A stretch of 11,503 nt of DNA, from contig SLAN01000112.1 in NCBI GenBank assembly GCA_007126865.1, positions 1 to 11,503 on the forward strand, given 5' to 3'. The position numbers and the translations under genes were made by a program. The stretch's first letter is position 1, and each line of letters opens with the position of its first letter. The notes under the pieces are model-generated. The model ran no database searches, was not told where the DNA came from, and worked only from the letters and a program-made list of their open reading frames with translations. Source of the stretch: Spirochaetales bacterium. GTDB taxonomy: Bacteria; Spirochaetota; Spirochaetia; DSM-27196; SKKC01. Below are positions 1 to 6,653 of the stretch, piece by piece.

Positions 1-173
1 CCGGCGACGAGCTGAGGCAGGGCGACCGCATAGGTATCCTCGGCAATACAGGGCTTTCTACCGGCCCGCACGTGCATTTCGAGGTATTCGTCGGCAACCA
101 GAACGTTGATCCGGCCAGCTACCTGACGATCACCAATCAGTTCAACCGTCGCACAATTCGCCGCCTCCGGTAG
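1..173 (+). CDS. M23 family (LytM/lysostaphin-type) metallopeptidase, C-terminal end
   Basis: Only the last 56 residues are present, read in frame from base 3 to a TAG at 171-173. They contain TGLSTGPHVHFEV, the hallmark HxH segment of peptidase family M23, in which the second His helps bind the catalytic zinc. The preceding GDRIGILGNTG strand is also typical of the LytM barrel. Known family members act outside the cytoplasmic membrane and cut peptidoglycan cross-links, or act as catalytically dead activators of amidases. After the HFEV strand come the usual NVDPASYL closing segment and a short Arg-rich tail. The N-terminal part, any signal peptide or LysM domain, and the first metal ligands lie before the window, so activity cannot be judged. 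The gene converges with the methyltransferase ending at 300. Confidence 0.9.
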   Translation, partial: GDELRQGDRIGILGNTGLSTGPHVHFEVFVGNQNVDPASYLTITNQFNRRTIRRLR

Positions 174-209
174 CTTGCGGCCATGAGGGCCGAATCGGAG
201 TCCGACAGA

Positions 210-239
210 CTACCGGGTGACGTGCTACCGGGTGACGTG
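210..239. repeat. Two tandem copies of a 15-base unit
   Basis: Bases 210-224 and 225-239 are identical copies of CTACCGGGTGACGTG. They sit in the 126-base convergent gap between the peptidase and methyltransferase stops. The unit is preceded by GTCCGACA (200-207), which resembles the ends of the inverted-repeat elements near 6.6 and 8.5 kb. A short CGGCC/GGCCG stem lies at 178-192 without a T-run. The duplication looks like slippage or replication debris, with no evident function. Confidence 0.7.
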
Positions 240-299
240 CCCACCCACTTTTCGTGATGTGACCTCAGGTTTGCCCCCAACGTCCGGTCGCCGGGGATC

Positions 300-1166
300 T
301 CAGCCCGGTTCGGAAAGCAGCCGCCGCGCCTCCGGTGTAATGCGGACGATCGCGTCGAGGTGGTGCACGAGCAGTCGAAGCGTCGCGGCCTGAATCTGTT
401 TCCGCCGGATTGATCTCCACGCTTCCGTACGCTTCGGATCACACTTCGAGCGTCGAGTCGCCTCGTTCGCAATGAAGTCGACCATGCCGTTGAGAACGGT
501 GGCGGCGCCCTCCGGATACACGCCGTTTTCCGGCTGAATGCACCAATCCGACCCGCCGAATTGGACGATCTCGAAGCCGCAACGTTCGGCTTCGGCAAGA
601 AACCGTCCCGCCCCGCGCGACCCCGCGACCGGAACGCCTTCGAACGTGCGCTCATCCATCGACCGATCGTACTCAGTGAGCATGATCTGTTCGTGATCGT
701 AGTCGGCCGCCCGCGGCCAGAACTCGGTTCGACCGTTGTAGGTGAGACTCGTGTAGATGATCCCACCCGGAGCGAGGTGCCGGGCGAACGCTCGGAGCAG
801 CTGTCGGGGCGGAAACTCATCGACGAATGAATTGGCCGTGATCGCGATGTACCGGCGTTCATCAACGTCAAATACGCTTCGGCATTCAAAGCGGAGGCGT
901 TCAAATCCGTTTTCCGCCGCTCGCAATCTCGCGATCGCAATACTCTCCCCGGTGGTATCGATACCGGTTATCTCCGCGTCGTTGTCGGCGAGCGAGTCGT
1001 ACACTCTCCTCGCCATGGCCCCGGTACCGGTGCCGACATCGAGTACCGAGGGACGAGAGAACGTTCGGAGAATTCCGAGGAAGATTCCGAAGGTTGTGGT
1101 ATCGCGGGCGCGTTCGTCCGCGTTCCGTTTTGCTTCCAGATAGTCGGCGAATCGATCTATGCTCAT
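300..1166 (-). CDS. Class I SAM-dependent methyltransferase
   Basis: This 288-residue protein has a Rossmann-type methyltransferase core. Motif I, VLDVGTGTGA, is at residues 41-50. The acidic end of strand 2 is GID at 68-70, and the post-motif III APGG turn is at 132-135. The N-terminal 40 residues are helical, as in small-molecule methylases of the Methyltransf_11/25 type, and the C-terminal 100 residues form an unrecognised cap likely to hold the substrate. There are no membrane spans. The start ATG has no clear Shine-Dalgarno sequence; a -10-like TAAAAT lies 18 bases upstream of it on the minus strand. It is transcribed divergently from the phosphatidyltransferase only 46 bases away, so the two may share control. 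The substrate is unknown; a lipid head group or small metabolite is an inference from neighbours only. Confidence 0.85.
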   Translation of the reverse strand: MSIDRFADYLEAKRNADERARDTTTFGIFLGILRTFSRPSVLDVGTGTGAMARRVYDSLADNDAEITGIDTTGESIAIARLRAAENGFERLRFECRSVFDVDERRYIAITANSFVDEFPPRQLLRAFARHLAPGGIIYTSLTYNGRTEFWPRAADYDHEQIMLTEYDRSMDERTFEGVPVAGSRGAGRFLAEAERCGFEIVQFGGSDWCIQPENGVYPEGAATVLNGMVDFIANEATRRSKCDPKRTEAWRSIRRKQIQAATLRLLVHHLDAIVRITPEARRLLSEPG

Positions 1167-1212
1167 AGTTGGACCGGAACGGCGATTTTAGGATATCTTC
1201 GCCGAAAGTTCT

Positions 1213-2355
1213 ATGTCCGGAAAACGAACGATTTCCAGTACTCGTCTTCCCTCCCGATTCGCGATCGAGGGTTTGATCGGAGTAACGGCGTGGTGCGCCG
1301 CTGCGGTGATGATCCATGTCGGATGGTTCGAGCGTATCGGAATTCCGCAGAGCGAGCGACGCTTGTGGCTTCTCGGATTTTCCGCGGCCATGGGCTTCGC
1401 CGTCGTGGTGCTCCTGTATGCGATCGCGGTGACAGAACGGAAGTCGGCGGGGCACGATGTCCCGAGGCGGTTCGGTCTTGCGAACCACCTCACGCTGTTG
1501 AGAGGAACGCTGCTCAGCGTTTGCTTCGGGTTTGCCTTTATCCTTCGGCGGCCGGAGTATACGTGGTTTCCCTTTGTCCTCTACGCCGTTGCTCTCGCCC
1601 TCGATTTCGTCGACGGCTATCTTGCCCGAATCACCGGCAACGAAACCACCGCAGGTGAGGTGCTCGAACACGAGTACGATTCGCTCGGCGTCATCGCTGC
1701 AAGTGTCGTGGCATGGAGCTGGGGAGCGCTCCCGTTCATATTCGTTCCGGTGGCATTCGGTCGCTACATCTATCTCGCCGCTGAACGGATACGCATCCTT
1801 CGAGGACGACCGATGCATCCGCTGACATACAGTATCAGTGGACGAGTGATCGCCGGTTTGTACATGGGTTTTCTCGCCGCCTCGCTCATGCCCGCGCTCC
1901 CGCCGCCCCTCCTGCGAGCAGGAGCCCCGTTCTTTCTCGTTCCATTCATCGGAAGCTTCCTGCGCGACTGGCTTATAGGATGCGGAACTCTCCGGACCGA
2001 CGGAAGCATATACACGTGGTGCCGCCGGTTCGTCAGTAGATGGCTGCTCGGGGTCTTTCCGGTATTCGTGCGGACGATCGCCGCACTCGCATGCGTCGTG
2101 ACGGCAGTCGAAAGCGGCGGGCTGTCGAGCGGGATGTTGGTAACGGCGGCGTTGTGTCTCGCTGTGGGTGCGTTCGCACGCACCGCCGCACTGCTTGTCA
2201 TGGCCGTGCTCGCGTTCGTCGTTTTTCCACAGCTCGGAGGTACACTGTTGATAGTCTCGACATTCGCGCTCTGTACGGCGGTGCTGGTGCTCGGCAGCGG
2301 CCGGTTGAGCCTCGCGCGGCCCGAAGAACGCCCCTTCGCCGTTCGAATCGGCTGA
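1213..2355 (+). CDS. CDP-alcohol phosphatidyltransferase-like integral membrane protein
   Basis: The 380-residue protein carries the CDP-alcohol phosphotransferase signature. The canonical form is D-x2-D-G-x2-A-R-x8-G-x3-D-x3-D; here it reads D131, D134, G135, A138, R139, G148, E152, D156. The third Asp is thus Glu, while the last Asp, the proposed catalytic base, is kept. Enzymes of this family swap the CMP of a CDP-linked lipid for an alcohol in the membrane, using Mg or Mn. The protein is longer than typical 180-250 residue members and shows about nine or ten hydrophobic spans (for example 20-36, 53-73, 98-112, 117-133, 157-180). The extra C-terminal half, after about residue 230, is an added membrane region I do not recognise. 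The ATG has no Shine-Dalgarno sequence. A methyltransferase follows at once, which suggests a joint role in head-group modification. The alcohol acceptor cannot be read from the sequence. Confidence 0.82.
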   Translation: MSGKRTISSTRLPSRFAIEGLIGVTAWCAAAVMIHVGWFERIGIPQSERRLWLLGFSAAMGFAVVVLLYAIAVTERKSAGHDVPRRFGLANHLTLLRGTLLSVCFGFAFILRRPEYTWFPFVLYAVALALDFVDGYLARITGNETTAGEVLEHEYDSLGVIAASVVAWSWGALPFIFVPVAFGRYIYLAAERIRILRGRPMHPLTYSISGRVIAGLYMGFLAASLMPALPPPLLRAGAPFFLVPFIGSFLRDWLIGCGTLRTDGSIYTWCRRFVSRWLLGVFPVFVRTIAALACVVTAVESGGLSSGMLVTAALCLAVGAFARTAALLVMAVLAFVVFPQLGGTLLIVSTFALCTAVLVLGSGRLSLARPEERPFAVRIG

Positions 2356-2356
2356 C

Positions 2357-2362
2357 GGGAGG
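2357..2362 (+). promoter_or_regulatory. Shine-Dalgarno sequence GGGAGG of the second methyltransferase
   Basis: GGGAGG lies just after the TGA of the phosphatidyltransferase (2353-2355). It is followed by TTG (2363), ATG (2366) and GTG (2372), all in one frame. Spacing to these is 0, 3 and 9 bases. ATG 2366 is annotated, but GTG 2372 has the better spacing and is a real alternative. TTG 2363 is too close to be used. Confidence 0.6.
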
Positions 2363-2365
2363 TTG

Positions 2366-3130
2366 ATGATTGTGATTAGCCGGATCCGTGCTTCCTCCGG
2401 TCGTACCGCCGATGAGCGGCGACAATTCTTCGATGCCATTGCCGCCGTCTACACGGATCAGCACGGCGATCCCCAGACGTTGCTCGAGTATCGGCTCCGT
2501 TTGATACGGGAGATGCTGCCGGCACTCGAAGGCAAGACGATCATGGAGATCGGAAGTGGCCCGGCGGACCATCTTCTTGCGCTCATCTCGGATTCGTCGG
2601 TGCGTGGCATTGCCGTCGACTTCTCCCCGGCGATGATCGATGTCGTGCGCCGGAGAGCGGCTACCCGGCAGGCCGCCCGTATCTTCTCCATCGAGGGCGT
2701 AGTCGATAGCGCGGAGACGCTTTCGCGTTTCGCAGATTCCTCGATCGATCACGCCTTCTCGGTGGGCGCCCTCGAGCACATCCCGCGAAAACACGACGTG
2801 TTTACAAACGTCGCGAGAGTGCTCCGGCCGGGCGGCGTGTTCGTCTGCCTCACCATGAACGGTGAGTACCTCTGGCACACCGTGTTCGGGCGGATACCCG
2901 GCGTGAGAACGCGGCACATATCCTCGGACACGTTCCTGACGGCCGCGTGTGTGCGAAGACTCAGTCGTGCGAGTGGGCTGGGCGTGGAGCGGCTCGGATA
3001 CTGGTCGTTCATACCGGCCGGTGATATGACCGAACCGTTAGCCGGTCTGTTTCGCTCGCTCGATACGATCGGTCGCACGTTGCTCCCCTCGAGGCTCCGT
3101 GGTGGCCTGCTTTTCTCGCTCCGCAAATAG
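2366..3130 (+). CDS. Class I SAM-dependent methyltransferase (Methyltransf_11-like)
   Basis: About 254 residues with a complete class I fold: motif I MEIGSGPADH at residues 60-69, the acidic residue D85 in AVDFSPAMID, the motif II region GALEHIP at 134-140, and RPGG at 154-157. The ALEHI segment is common in methylases acting on small molecules, quinones, sterols or lipids. A roughly 50-residue N-terminal helical part (DERRQFFDAIAAVY) resembles the leader of UbiE-like enzymes. There are no convincing transmembrane spans. It starts 10 bases after the phosphatidyltransferase stop, behind a good ribosome site, so the two are almost surely co-transcribed and perhaps translationally coupled. The linkage suggests methylation of that enzyme's lipid product or its alcohol, but this is inference. 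It is convergent with the aldo/keto reductase, 34 bases apart, with no obvious terminator. Confidence 0.85.
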   Translation: MIVISRIRASSGRTADERRQFFDAIAAVYTDQHGDPQTLLEYRLRLIREMLPALEGKTIMEIGSGPADHLLALISDSSVRGIAVDFSPAMIDVVRRRAATRQAARIFSIEGVVDSAETLSRFADSSIDHAFSVGALEHIPRKHDVFTNVARVLRPGGVFVCLTMNGEYLWHTVFGRIPGVRTRHISSDTFLTAACVRRLSRASGLGVERLGYWSFIPAGDMTEPLAGLFRSLDTIGRTLLPSRLRGGLLFSLRK

Positions 3131-3164
3131 TCCGGCCGGTACGATCGATGCTCTCCAACTGACG

Positions 3165-3992
3165 CTACCGACCGATCTCGTCCGGGTGCGGTCCCAGTCG
3201 GTACTCCCGGTCAAGCTCATCGAGCGCCCGCATTTGTGCCTCCGAGAGCTCGAAGTCGAAGACGTCTGCGTTCTCTACAATTCGCTCCCGGTGTACGCTC
3301 TTCGGAATGGTCACCACGCCGTGCTGCAGATCCCAACGCACGAGCACCTGTGCCGGAGTCTTGCCGCACTCCTCCGCGATACGCGCGATCGTCTCGTGCC
3401 CGAAGAACAGGCCGCGCATGAGCGGGCTCCACGCCTCCACGCGAATCCCGACCGACCGGCAGTACTCCAGCAGCGGCTTCTGCACGAGCATCGGATGGAA
3501 CTCGATCTGGTTCACCGCGGGTACGACCTCGCTCTGCTCGGCGAGTGTACGCAAATGGTGCTCGAGGAAGTTGCTCACACCGATCGCCCGAACTCGCCCT
3601 TCCGAGTACAGGCGTTCGAGTGCCTTCCATGTCTCTACGAAGATATCCGGCATCGGCCAGTGAATCAGGTAGAGATCCAGGGTCTCCAGGCCGAGCTTCT
3701 CCATCGAATTGTCGAACGCGCGAAGCGTGCGATCGAAGCCGTGGTCGTCATTCCAGATCTTCGTTGTGACGAAGACCTCCTCGACGGGAACATCGTGCGC
3801 TGCCAGCGCTGCACCGACGCTCTGCTCGTTCTCATAGAACGAGGCGGTATCTACGTGTCGATAGCCCGCGTCGAGTGCGTAGCGGACCGCCGTCTCGGTC
3901 TCGCCTCCGGGAGCACTCTTGTACACGCCCAGGCCGACCCACGGCATTTCCACGCCATTGTTCAGTGTGACAGTTGATGTTAATGAATCCAT
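3165..3992 (-). CDS. Aldo/keto reductase (2,5-diketo-gluconate reductase-like)
   Basis: The 275-residue protein matches the usual length of cytosolic bacterial aldo/keto reductases. The catalytic tetrad is complete: D48 and Y53 in DTASFYENE, K78 in TTKIW, H111 in LIHW. GVSNF (138-142) and NQIEFHP (161-167) are barrel-strand signatures. The NADPH clamp IPKSVHRERIVEN at 229-241 includes K231, S232, R237 and N241. Such enzymes reduce aldehydes and ketones with NADPH; the closest style is the DkgA/YvgN group acting on methylglyoxal, keto-sugars and lipid aldehydes. An upstream ATG at 4154 would add 54 unrelated residues and overlap the divergent helicase, so ATG 3992, directly before the family's normal N-terminus, is chosen. 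There is no Shine-Dalgarno sequence. The exact substrate is not inferable. Confidence 0.93.
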   Translation of the reverse strand: MDSLTSTVTLNNGVEMPWVGLGVYKSAPGGETETAVRYALDAGYRHVDTASFYENEQSVGAALAAHDVPVEEVFVTTKIWNDDHGFDRTLRAFDNSMEKLGLETLDLYLIHWPMPDIFVETWKALERLYSEGRVRAIGVSNFLEHHLRTLAEQSEVVPAVNQIEFHPMLVQKPLLEYCRSVGIRVEAWSPLMRGLFFGHETIARIAEECGKTPAQVLVRWDLQHGVVTIPKSVHRERIVENADVFDFELSEAQMRALDELDREYRLGPHPDEIGR

Positions 3993-4002
3993 GACGCCGA
4001 TC

Positions 4003-4031
4003 ACGCTACGGTGTCGGCCTGTTCCGGTCAA
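4003..4031 (-). promoter_or_regulatory. Candidate promoter of the aldo/keto reductase
   Basis: Read on the minus strand, TTGACC (4026-4031) is followed after 17 bases by TAGCGT (4003-4008), with the ATG 10 bases further on. The -35 is good and the -10 weak (three of six). A start point near the ATG would leave little or no leader, in keeping with the missing Shine-Dalgarno sequence. Confidence 0.35.
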
Positions 4032-4040
4032 GTCGGTGTG

Positions 4041-4070
4041 TTGAACGCACCGGCGCTTTTCCAGTACGCT
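4041..4070 (+). promoter_or_regulatory. Candidate promoter of the DEAD-box helicase
   Basis: TTGAAC (4041-4046), an 18-base spacer and TACGCT (4065-4070) lie 10 bases before the helicase ATG at 4081. The -10 is weak. No Shine-Dalgarno sequence separates it from the ATG, so a very short leader is implied if it is used. Confidence 0.3.
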
Positions 4071-4080
4071 GACCATTAAT

Positions 4081-5856
4081 ATGAACTTCGAAGACTTCCA
4101 GCTTTCGGAACCGGTACTGACCGGTATCCGAGAGGCCGGCTTTACCGAGCCCACACCGGTGCAGATCGAGAGCCTGCGCTACAGTCTCGCCGAGCGGGAC
4201 GTTACCGTGCAATCGCAGACCGGGACCGGAAAGACGGCAGCCTTTCTTATCGCGATATTCGAGCTGCTTACGCAACGTGAGCGTTACAAGGGCCGTAAGG
4301 CACTGGTTGTTGCACCCACACGTGAGCTCGCGGTACAGATCGAGAAGGAGGCGAATCTGCTCGGCAGGCATGTAGGCCTGAGTGTCGCCTGCTTCTACGG
4401 CGGAGTCGGGTACGAGAAACAGGAGCGGGCCGCCGCAGAAGGCGTCGACATTATCGTCGGAACTCCCGGGCGGCTATTGGATTTCTACCAGTCGAAGAAA
4501 CTCGACTTTCGCAGGATCGGAGTCTGTGTAATCGATGAGGCCGACCGTCTCTTCGATATGGGCTTTTATCCCGATATTCGACGGATAATGCGGGGAATGG
4601 TCGATCGGCGCGAGCGGCTGACGATGCTCTACAGCGCTACGCTCAGCGTGCGTGTGTTGAACCTCGCGTGGGAGTACATGAACGATCCCGCGGAAGTCGC
4701 GATCGAGCCGGAGCACCTCACCGTCGACAAGGTCGAGCAGGAAGTTATTCACGTCTCCCGCGAGGAGAAGATGAAGGTGCTGCTCGGTCTCATCGAGCGT
4801 GAGAATCCGGGCAACTGCCTGATATTCACAAACACGAAAAGCGGCGCGGAGCAGGTAGCAAAGCGTCTCGAGATGAACGGATACAGTGCGCGCTTCATAA
4901 TGGGCGATCTCCCGCAGAAGAAACGAATGAGGATTATCGATGCGATGAAAGACGGGACGACCAGGTTCCTCGTCGCGACCGACGTTGCTGCCCGCGGACT
5001 GCACATCGACGATCTCGATCTCGTGGTGAACTACGATGTTCCGGAAGACCCGGAGAGCTACGTACATCGCATCGGTCGAACCGCGCGCGCAGGTCAGTCG
5101 GGGCGCGCATCTACGCTCGCCTGCGAGCGGTACGTGTACGGACTCGAGTCGATCGAGAGCCTCATCGGGATGAAGATTCCGGTTCACAAGGTTACCGAAG
5201 AGCTCGTGCTCGACGACCGAAGTGAGGGTGTGCATATTCGAACCGGTGAGTCGCGCGCCGCCGGCGGTGCCGATCGGCGCGGCAGCGGTCGCGACGGTGG
5301 TCGAGGTCGTGGTGAGAAACGACGTCGCACGGCCCCGGTTCACAGCTCGGAAGCACATGGACCTTCCGGAGGGAAGGGGGGGCGAAGCGACCACCCCGAT
5401 CCGGTGCCTCACGGCAGGAGGCATGACACGCACGATCATTCGGCCAGGTCCGGTACGACACGCGGTGGGCGCCGCGACGGAAAACGCCGTGGTCCCGGCA
5501 AACCGAAAGAGGAACGACAGCGGACGGCAAAAACGGCCGACATGGACGTGCCGAAGCGCGATGATTCGTTAAACGAGCGGCTCGAGTATTATCGACGCAA
5601 GTATGGAGAGAATTTTCAGGCAAAAGAAGGTGCCGCGGCCGCTGAGAGCGCACCGGGCGAAGGCGAACGACCGAAACAACCACGTTCTCGCGGTAAGGGT
5701 GGACGTAAGCAGCAGCGACAGGTAGAGGCGGATAAGACCGAATCGGGTCGAGGCCCGCAATCGAGCGAAGCGAAAGCCGACCGGAACGACGGGTCGGAGC
5801 AGAGCAGCTTCTTGACCCGCCTGAGCCGCCTGTTTGGACGCGGAAAGCGCCGTTGA
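4081..5856 (+). CDS. DEAD-box ATP-dependent RNA helicase with long basic C-terminal tail
   Basis: All core superfamily 2 motifs are present in order: Q motif (F6 and PTPVQ 25-29), motif I QTGTGKT (46-52), Ia PTREL (79-83), Ib TPGR (128-131), II DEAD (152-155), III SAT (185-187), IV LIFTNT (247-252), V ATDVAARGL (299-307) and VI HRIGRTARAG (329-338). Such enzymes unwind short RNA duplexes with ATP, in ribosome assembly, mRNA decay or cold adaptation. The core resembles the RhlB/RhlE group. From about residue 385 a 200-residue tail follows, low in hydrophobic residues and rich in Arg, Gly, Lys and Glu, with patches such as RDGGRGRGEKRRR, and ending RLSRLFGRGKRR. It probably binds RNA without a fixed fold. 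No DbpA-type RNA-binding domain is evident. rpsD follows 60 bases on, in line with a translation role. No Shine-Dalgarno sequence precedes the ATG. Confidence 0.93.
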   Translation: MNFEDFQLSEPVLTGIREAGFTEPTPVQIESLRYSLAERDVTVQSQTGTGKTAAFLIAIFELLTQRERYKGRKALVVAPTRELAVQIEKEANLLGRHVGLSVACFYGGVGYEKQERAAAEGVDIIVGTPGRLLDFYQSKKLDFRRIGVCVIDEADRLFDMGFYPDIRRIMRGMVDRRERLTMLYSATLSVRVLNLAWEYMNDPAEVAIEPEHLTVDKVEQEVIHVSREEKMKVLLGLIERENPGNCLIFTNTKSGAEQVAKRLEMNGYSARFIMGDLPQKKRMRIIDAMKDGTTRFLVATDVAARGLHIDDLDLVVNYDVPEDPESYVHRIGRTARAGQSGRASTLACERYVYGLESIESLIGMKIPVHKVTEELVLDDRSEGVHIRTGESRAAGGADRRGSGRDGGRGRGEKRRRTAPVHSSEAHGPSGGKGGRSDHPDPVPHGRRHDTHDHSARSGTTRGGRRDGKRRGPGKPKEERQRTAKTADMDVPKRDDSLNERLEYYRRKYGENFQAKEGAAAAESAPGEGERPKQPRSRGKGGRKQQRQVEADKTESGRGPQSSEAKADRNDGSEQSSFLTRLSRLFGRGKRR

Positions 5857-5882
5857 CACCAGGGACCGTAATTCGCTAAGCT
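5853..5882 (+). promoter_or_regulatory. Candidate promoter of rpsD overlapping the helicase stop codon
   Basis: A perfect TTGACA (5853-5858) spans the helicase TGA stop (5854-5856). After 18 bases comes TAAGCT (5877-5882), a weak -10. A start near 5889 would give a leader of about 28 bases containing the AGGAGA ribosome site. Readthrough from the helicase gene could also supply rpsD. Confidence 0.4.
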
Positions 5883-5899
5883 ACCCGCTCAGCATTGAC

Positions 5900-5905
5900 A
5901 GGAGA
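5900..5905 (+). promoter_or_regulatory. Shine-Dalgarno sequence of rpsD
   Basis: AGGAGA lies 11 bases before ATG 5917, within the purine run AGGAGAGAGA. This is one of the few strong ribosome sites in the window. Confidence 0.65.
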
Positions 5906-5916
5906 GAGACGCATTC

Positions 5917-6534
5917 ATGGCGCGAAACACGAAAGCGAAAGGAAAGATTGTTCGCCGGTTCGGTGTGAACATCTACGGAAATCAGAAATATGACCGGCTG
6001 CTTCGACGCAAGCCTGCGCCCCCGGGCGAGCCGAAGAAGAAACGTGTGCGTCAGACTGAGTACGGGCGCCAGCTCAATGAGAAGCAGAAGCTGAAATTCG
6101 CCTACGGACTCAGCGAAAAGCAGTTCAGTAACCTCTTTTACCACGCGAAAGGCATGCGTGGGGTTACCGGCGAAAATATGCTCCAACTGCTCGAGCGCCG
6201 TCTCGATAACGTGGTGTATCGAATCGGCATGGCAACAAGTCGCGCCCAGGCCCGTCAGCTCGTGAGTCACGGGCATATCCTGCACAATGGACGGAAAGTG
6301 ACCATTCCGAGCGCCGTCGTGCGTGCCGGTGACACGATTGCGGTTCGCGAACGAAAGGCAACGCGTGATCTGGTGCGGAGACTCATGGCCGATAATAGCT
6401 CGCGTCCGGTGCCGCCGTGGCTCTCAGTCAGTAGAGATGATTTGACCGCCAGCGTCACCGTGCTTCCGAGCAGAGACGTCATCCCGGCGGTCGCCGACGA
6501 TCAGCTCGTGGTCGAGTTCTACGCGAAGCTGTAA
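5917..6534 (+). CDS. rpsD: 30S ribosomal protein S4
   Basis: The 205-residue protein aligns along its length with bacterial S4. The S4 N-domain runs over roughly residues 1-90 (YGRQLNEKQKLKFAYGLSEKQF). The S4 RNA-binding domain follows, with LLERRLDNVVYRIGMATSRAQARQ and the VSHGHILHNGRKV loop, and the usual LVVEFYAKL end. S4 nucleates 30S assembly on 16S rRNA and in many bacteria represses its own operon. The gene stands apart from rpsK, rpsM and rpoA here, being linked to a helicase instead. One oddity is that the segment after PPG, commonly PGQHG in S4 proteins, reads PPGEPKKKR; the His-Gly is missing and basic residues replace it. A dedicated promoter and ribosome site precede it. Confidence 0.97.
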   Translation: MARNTKAKGKIVRRFGVNIYGNQKYDRLLRRKPAPPGEPKKKRVRQTEYGRQLNEKQKLKFAYGLSEKQFSNLFYHAKGMRGVTGENMLQLLERRLDNVVYRIGMATSRAQARQLVSHGHILHNGRKVTIPSAVVRAGDTIAVRERKATRDLVRRLMADNSSRPVPPWLSVSRDDLTASVTVLPSRDVIPAVADDQLVVEFYAKL

Positions 6535-6537
6535 TCC

Positions 6538-6653
6538 GTCGGACTTCACTTCGGTATCGAATATCGGACGTACACACGGACCTCGGAATGCATACGTCTC
6601 GGAAATAGTTTCCGCTGAGCCCGTCCGATATTGAGTTCCGCTGTATGTCCGAC
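6538..6653. repeat. Inverted-repeat element, copy A
   Basis: A 116-base element begins GTCGGAC and ends GTCCGAC, four bases after the rpsD stop. Its outer arms (6538-6570 and 6622-6653) are imperfect inverted repeats sharing GTCGGAC and AATATCGGACG. A perfect inner stem CGGAAA/TTTCCG with loop TAG lies at 6600-6614. The left 17 bases, GTCGGACTTCACTTCGG, are identical to copy B, and ATGCAT (6588-6593) sits 50 bases from the left GTCGGAC in both copies. It encodes no protein. It could be a small non-autonomous mobile element or a palindromic extragenic repeat, and may also act as an RNA hairpin downstream of rpsD, though no T-run follows. Confidence 0.75.

Noticed and set aside
901..2439. A 512-codon open frame on the minus strand over the phosphatidyltransferase gene
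   Set aside because: Its product is a featureless mix rich in Arg, Glu, Ser and His with no domain, and it lies opposite a clear membrane enzyme. It is a by-product of high GC codon use.
3099..3977. A 292-codon + strand frame opposite the aldo/keto reductase
   Set aside because: The minus-strand protein has a full catalytic tetrad and cofactor motif; this frame has none and overlaps the previous gene.
3993..4154. N-terminal extension of the aldo/keto reductase to an ATG at 4154
   Set aside because: The added 54 residues do not fit the family and would overlap the start of the divergent helicase.
4474..5439. A 321-codon minus-strand frame inside the helicase gene
   Set aside because: No recognisable motif, and it is antisense to all helicase motifs.
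5895..5900. A second TTGACA just before rpsD
   Set aside because: A matching -10 would fall inside the rpsD coding region, and the bases overlap the ribosome site, so it is probably chance.
6538..6653. Copy A as a standard intrinsic terminator of rpsD
   Set aside because: The outer arms are imperfect and no T-run follows the stem, so a classical terminator is not supported, though an effect on transcript ends is possible.
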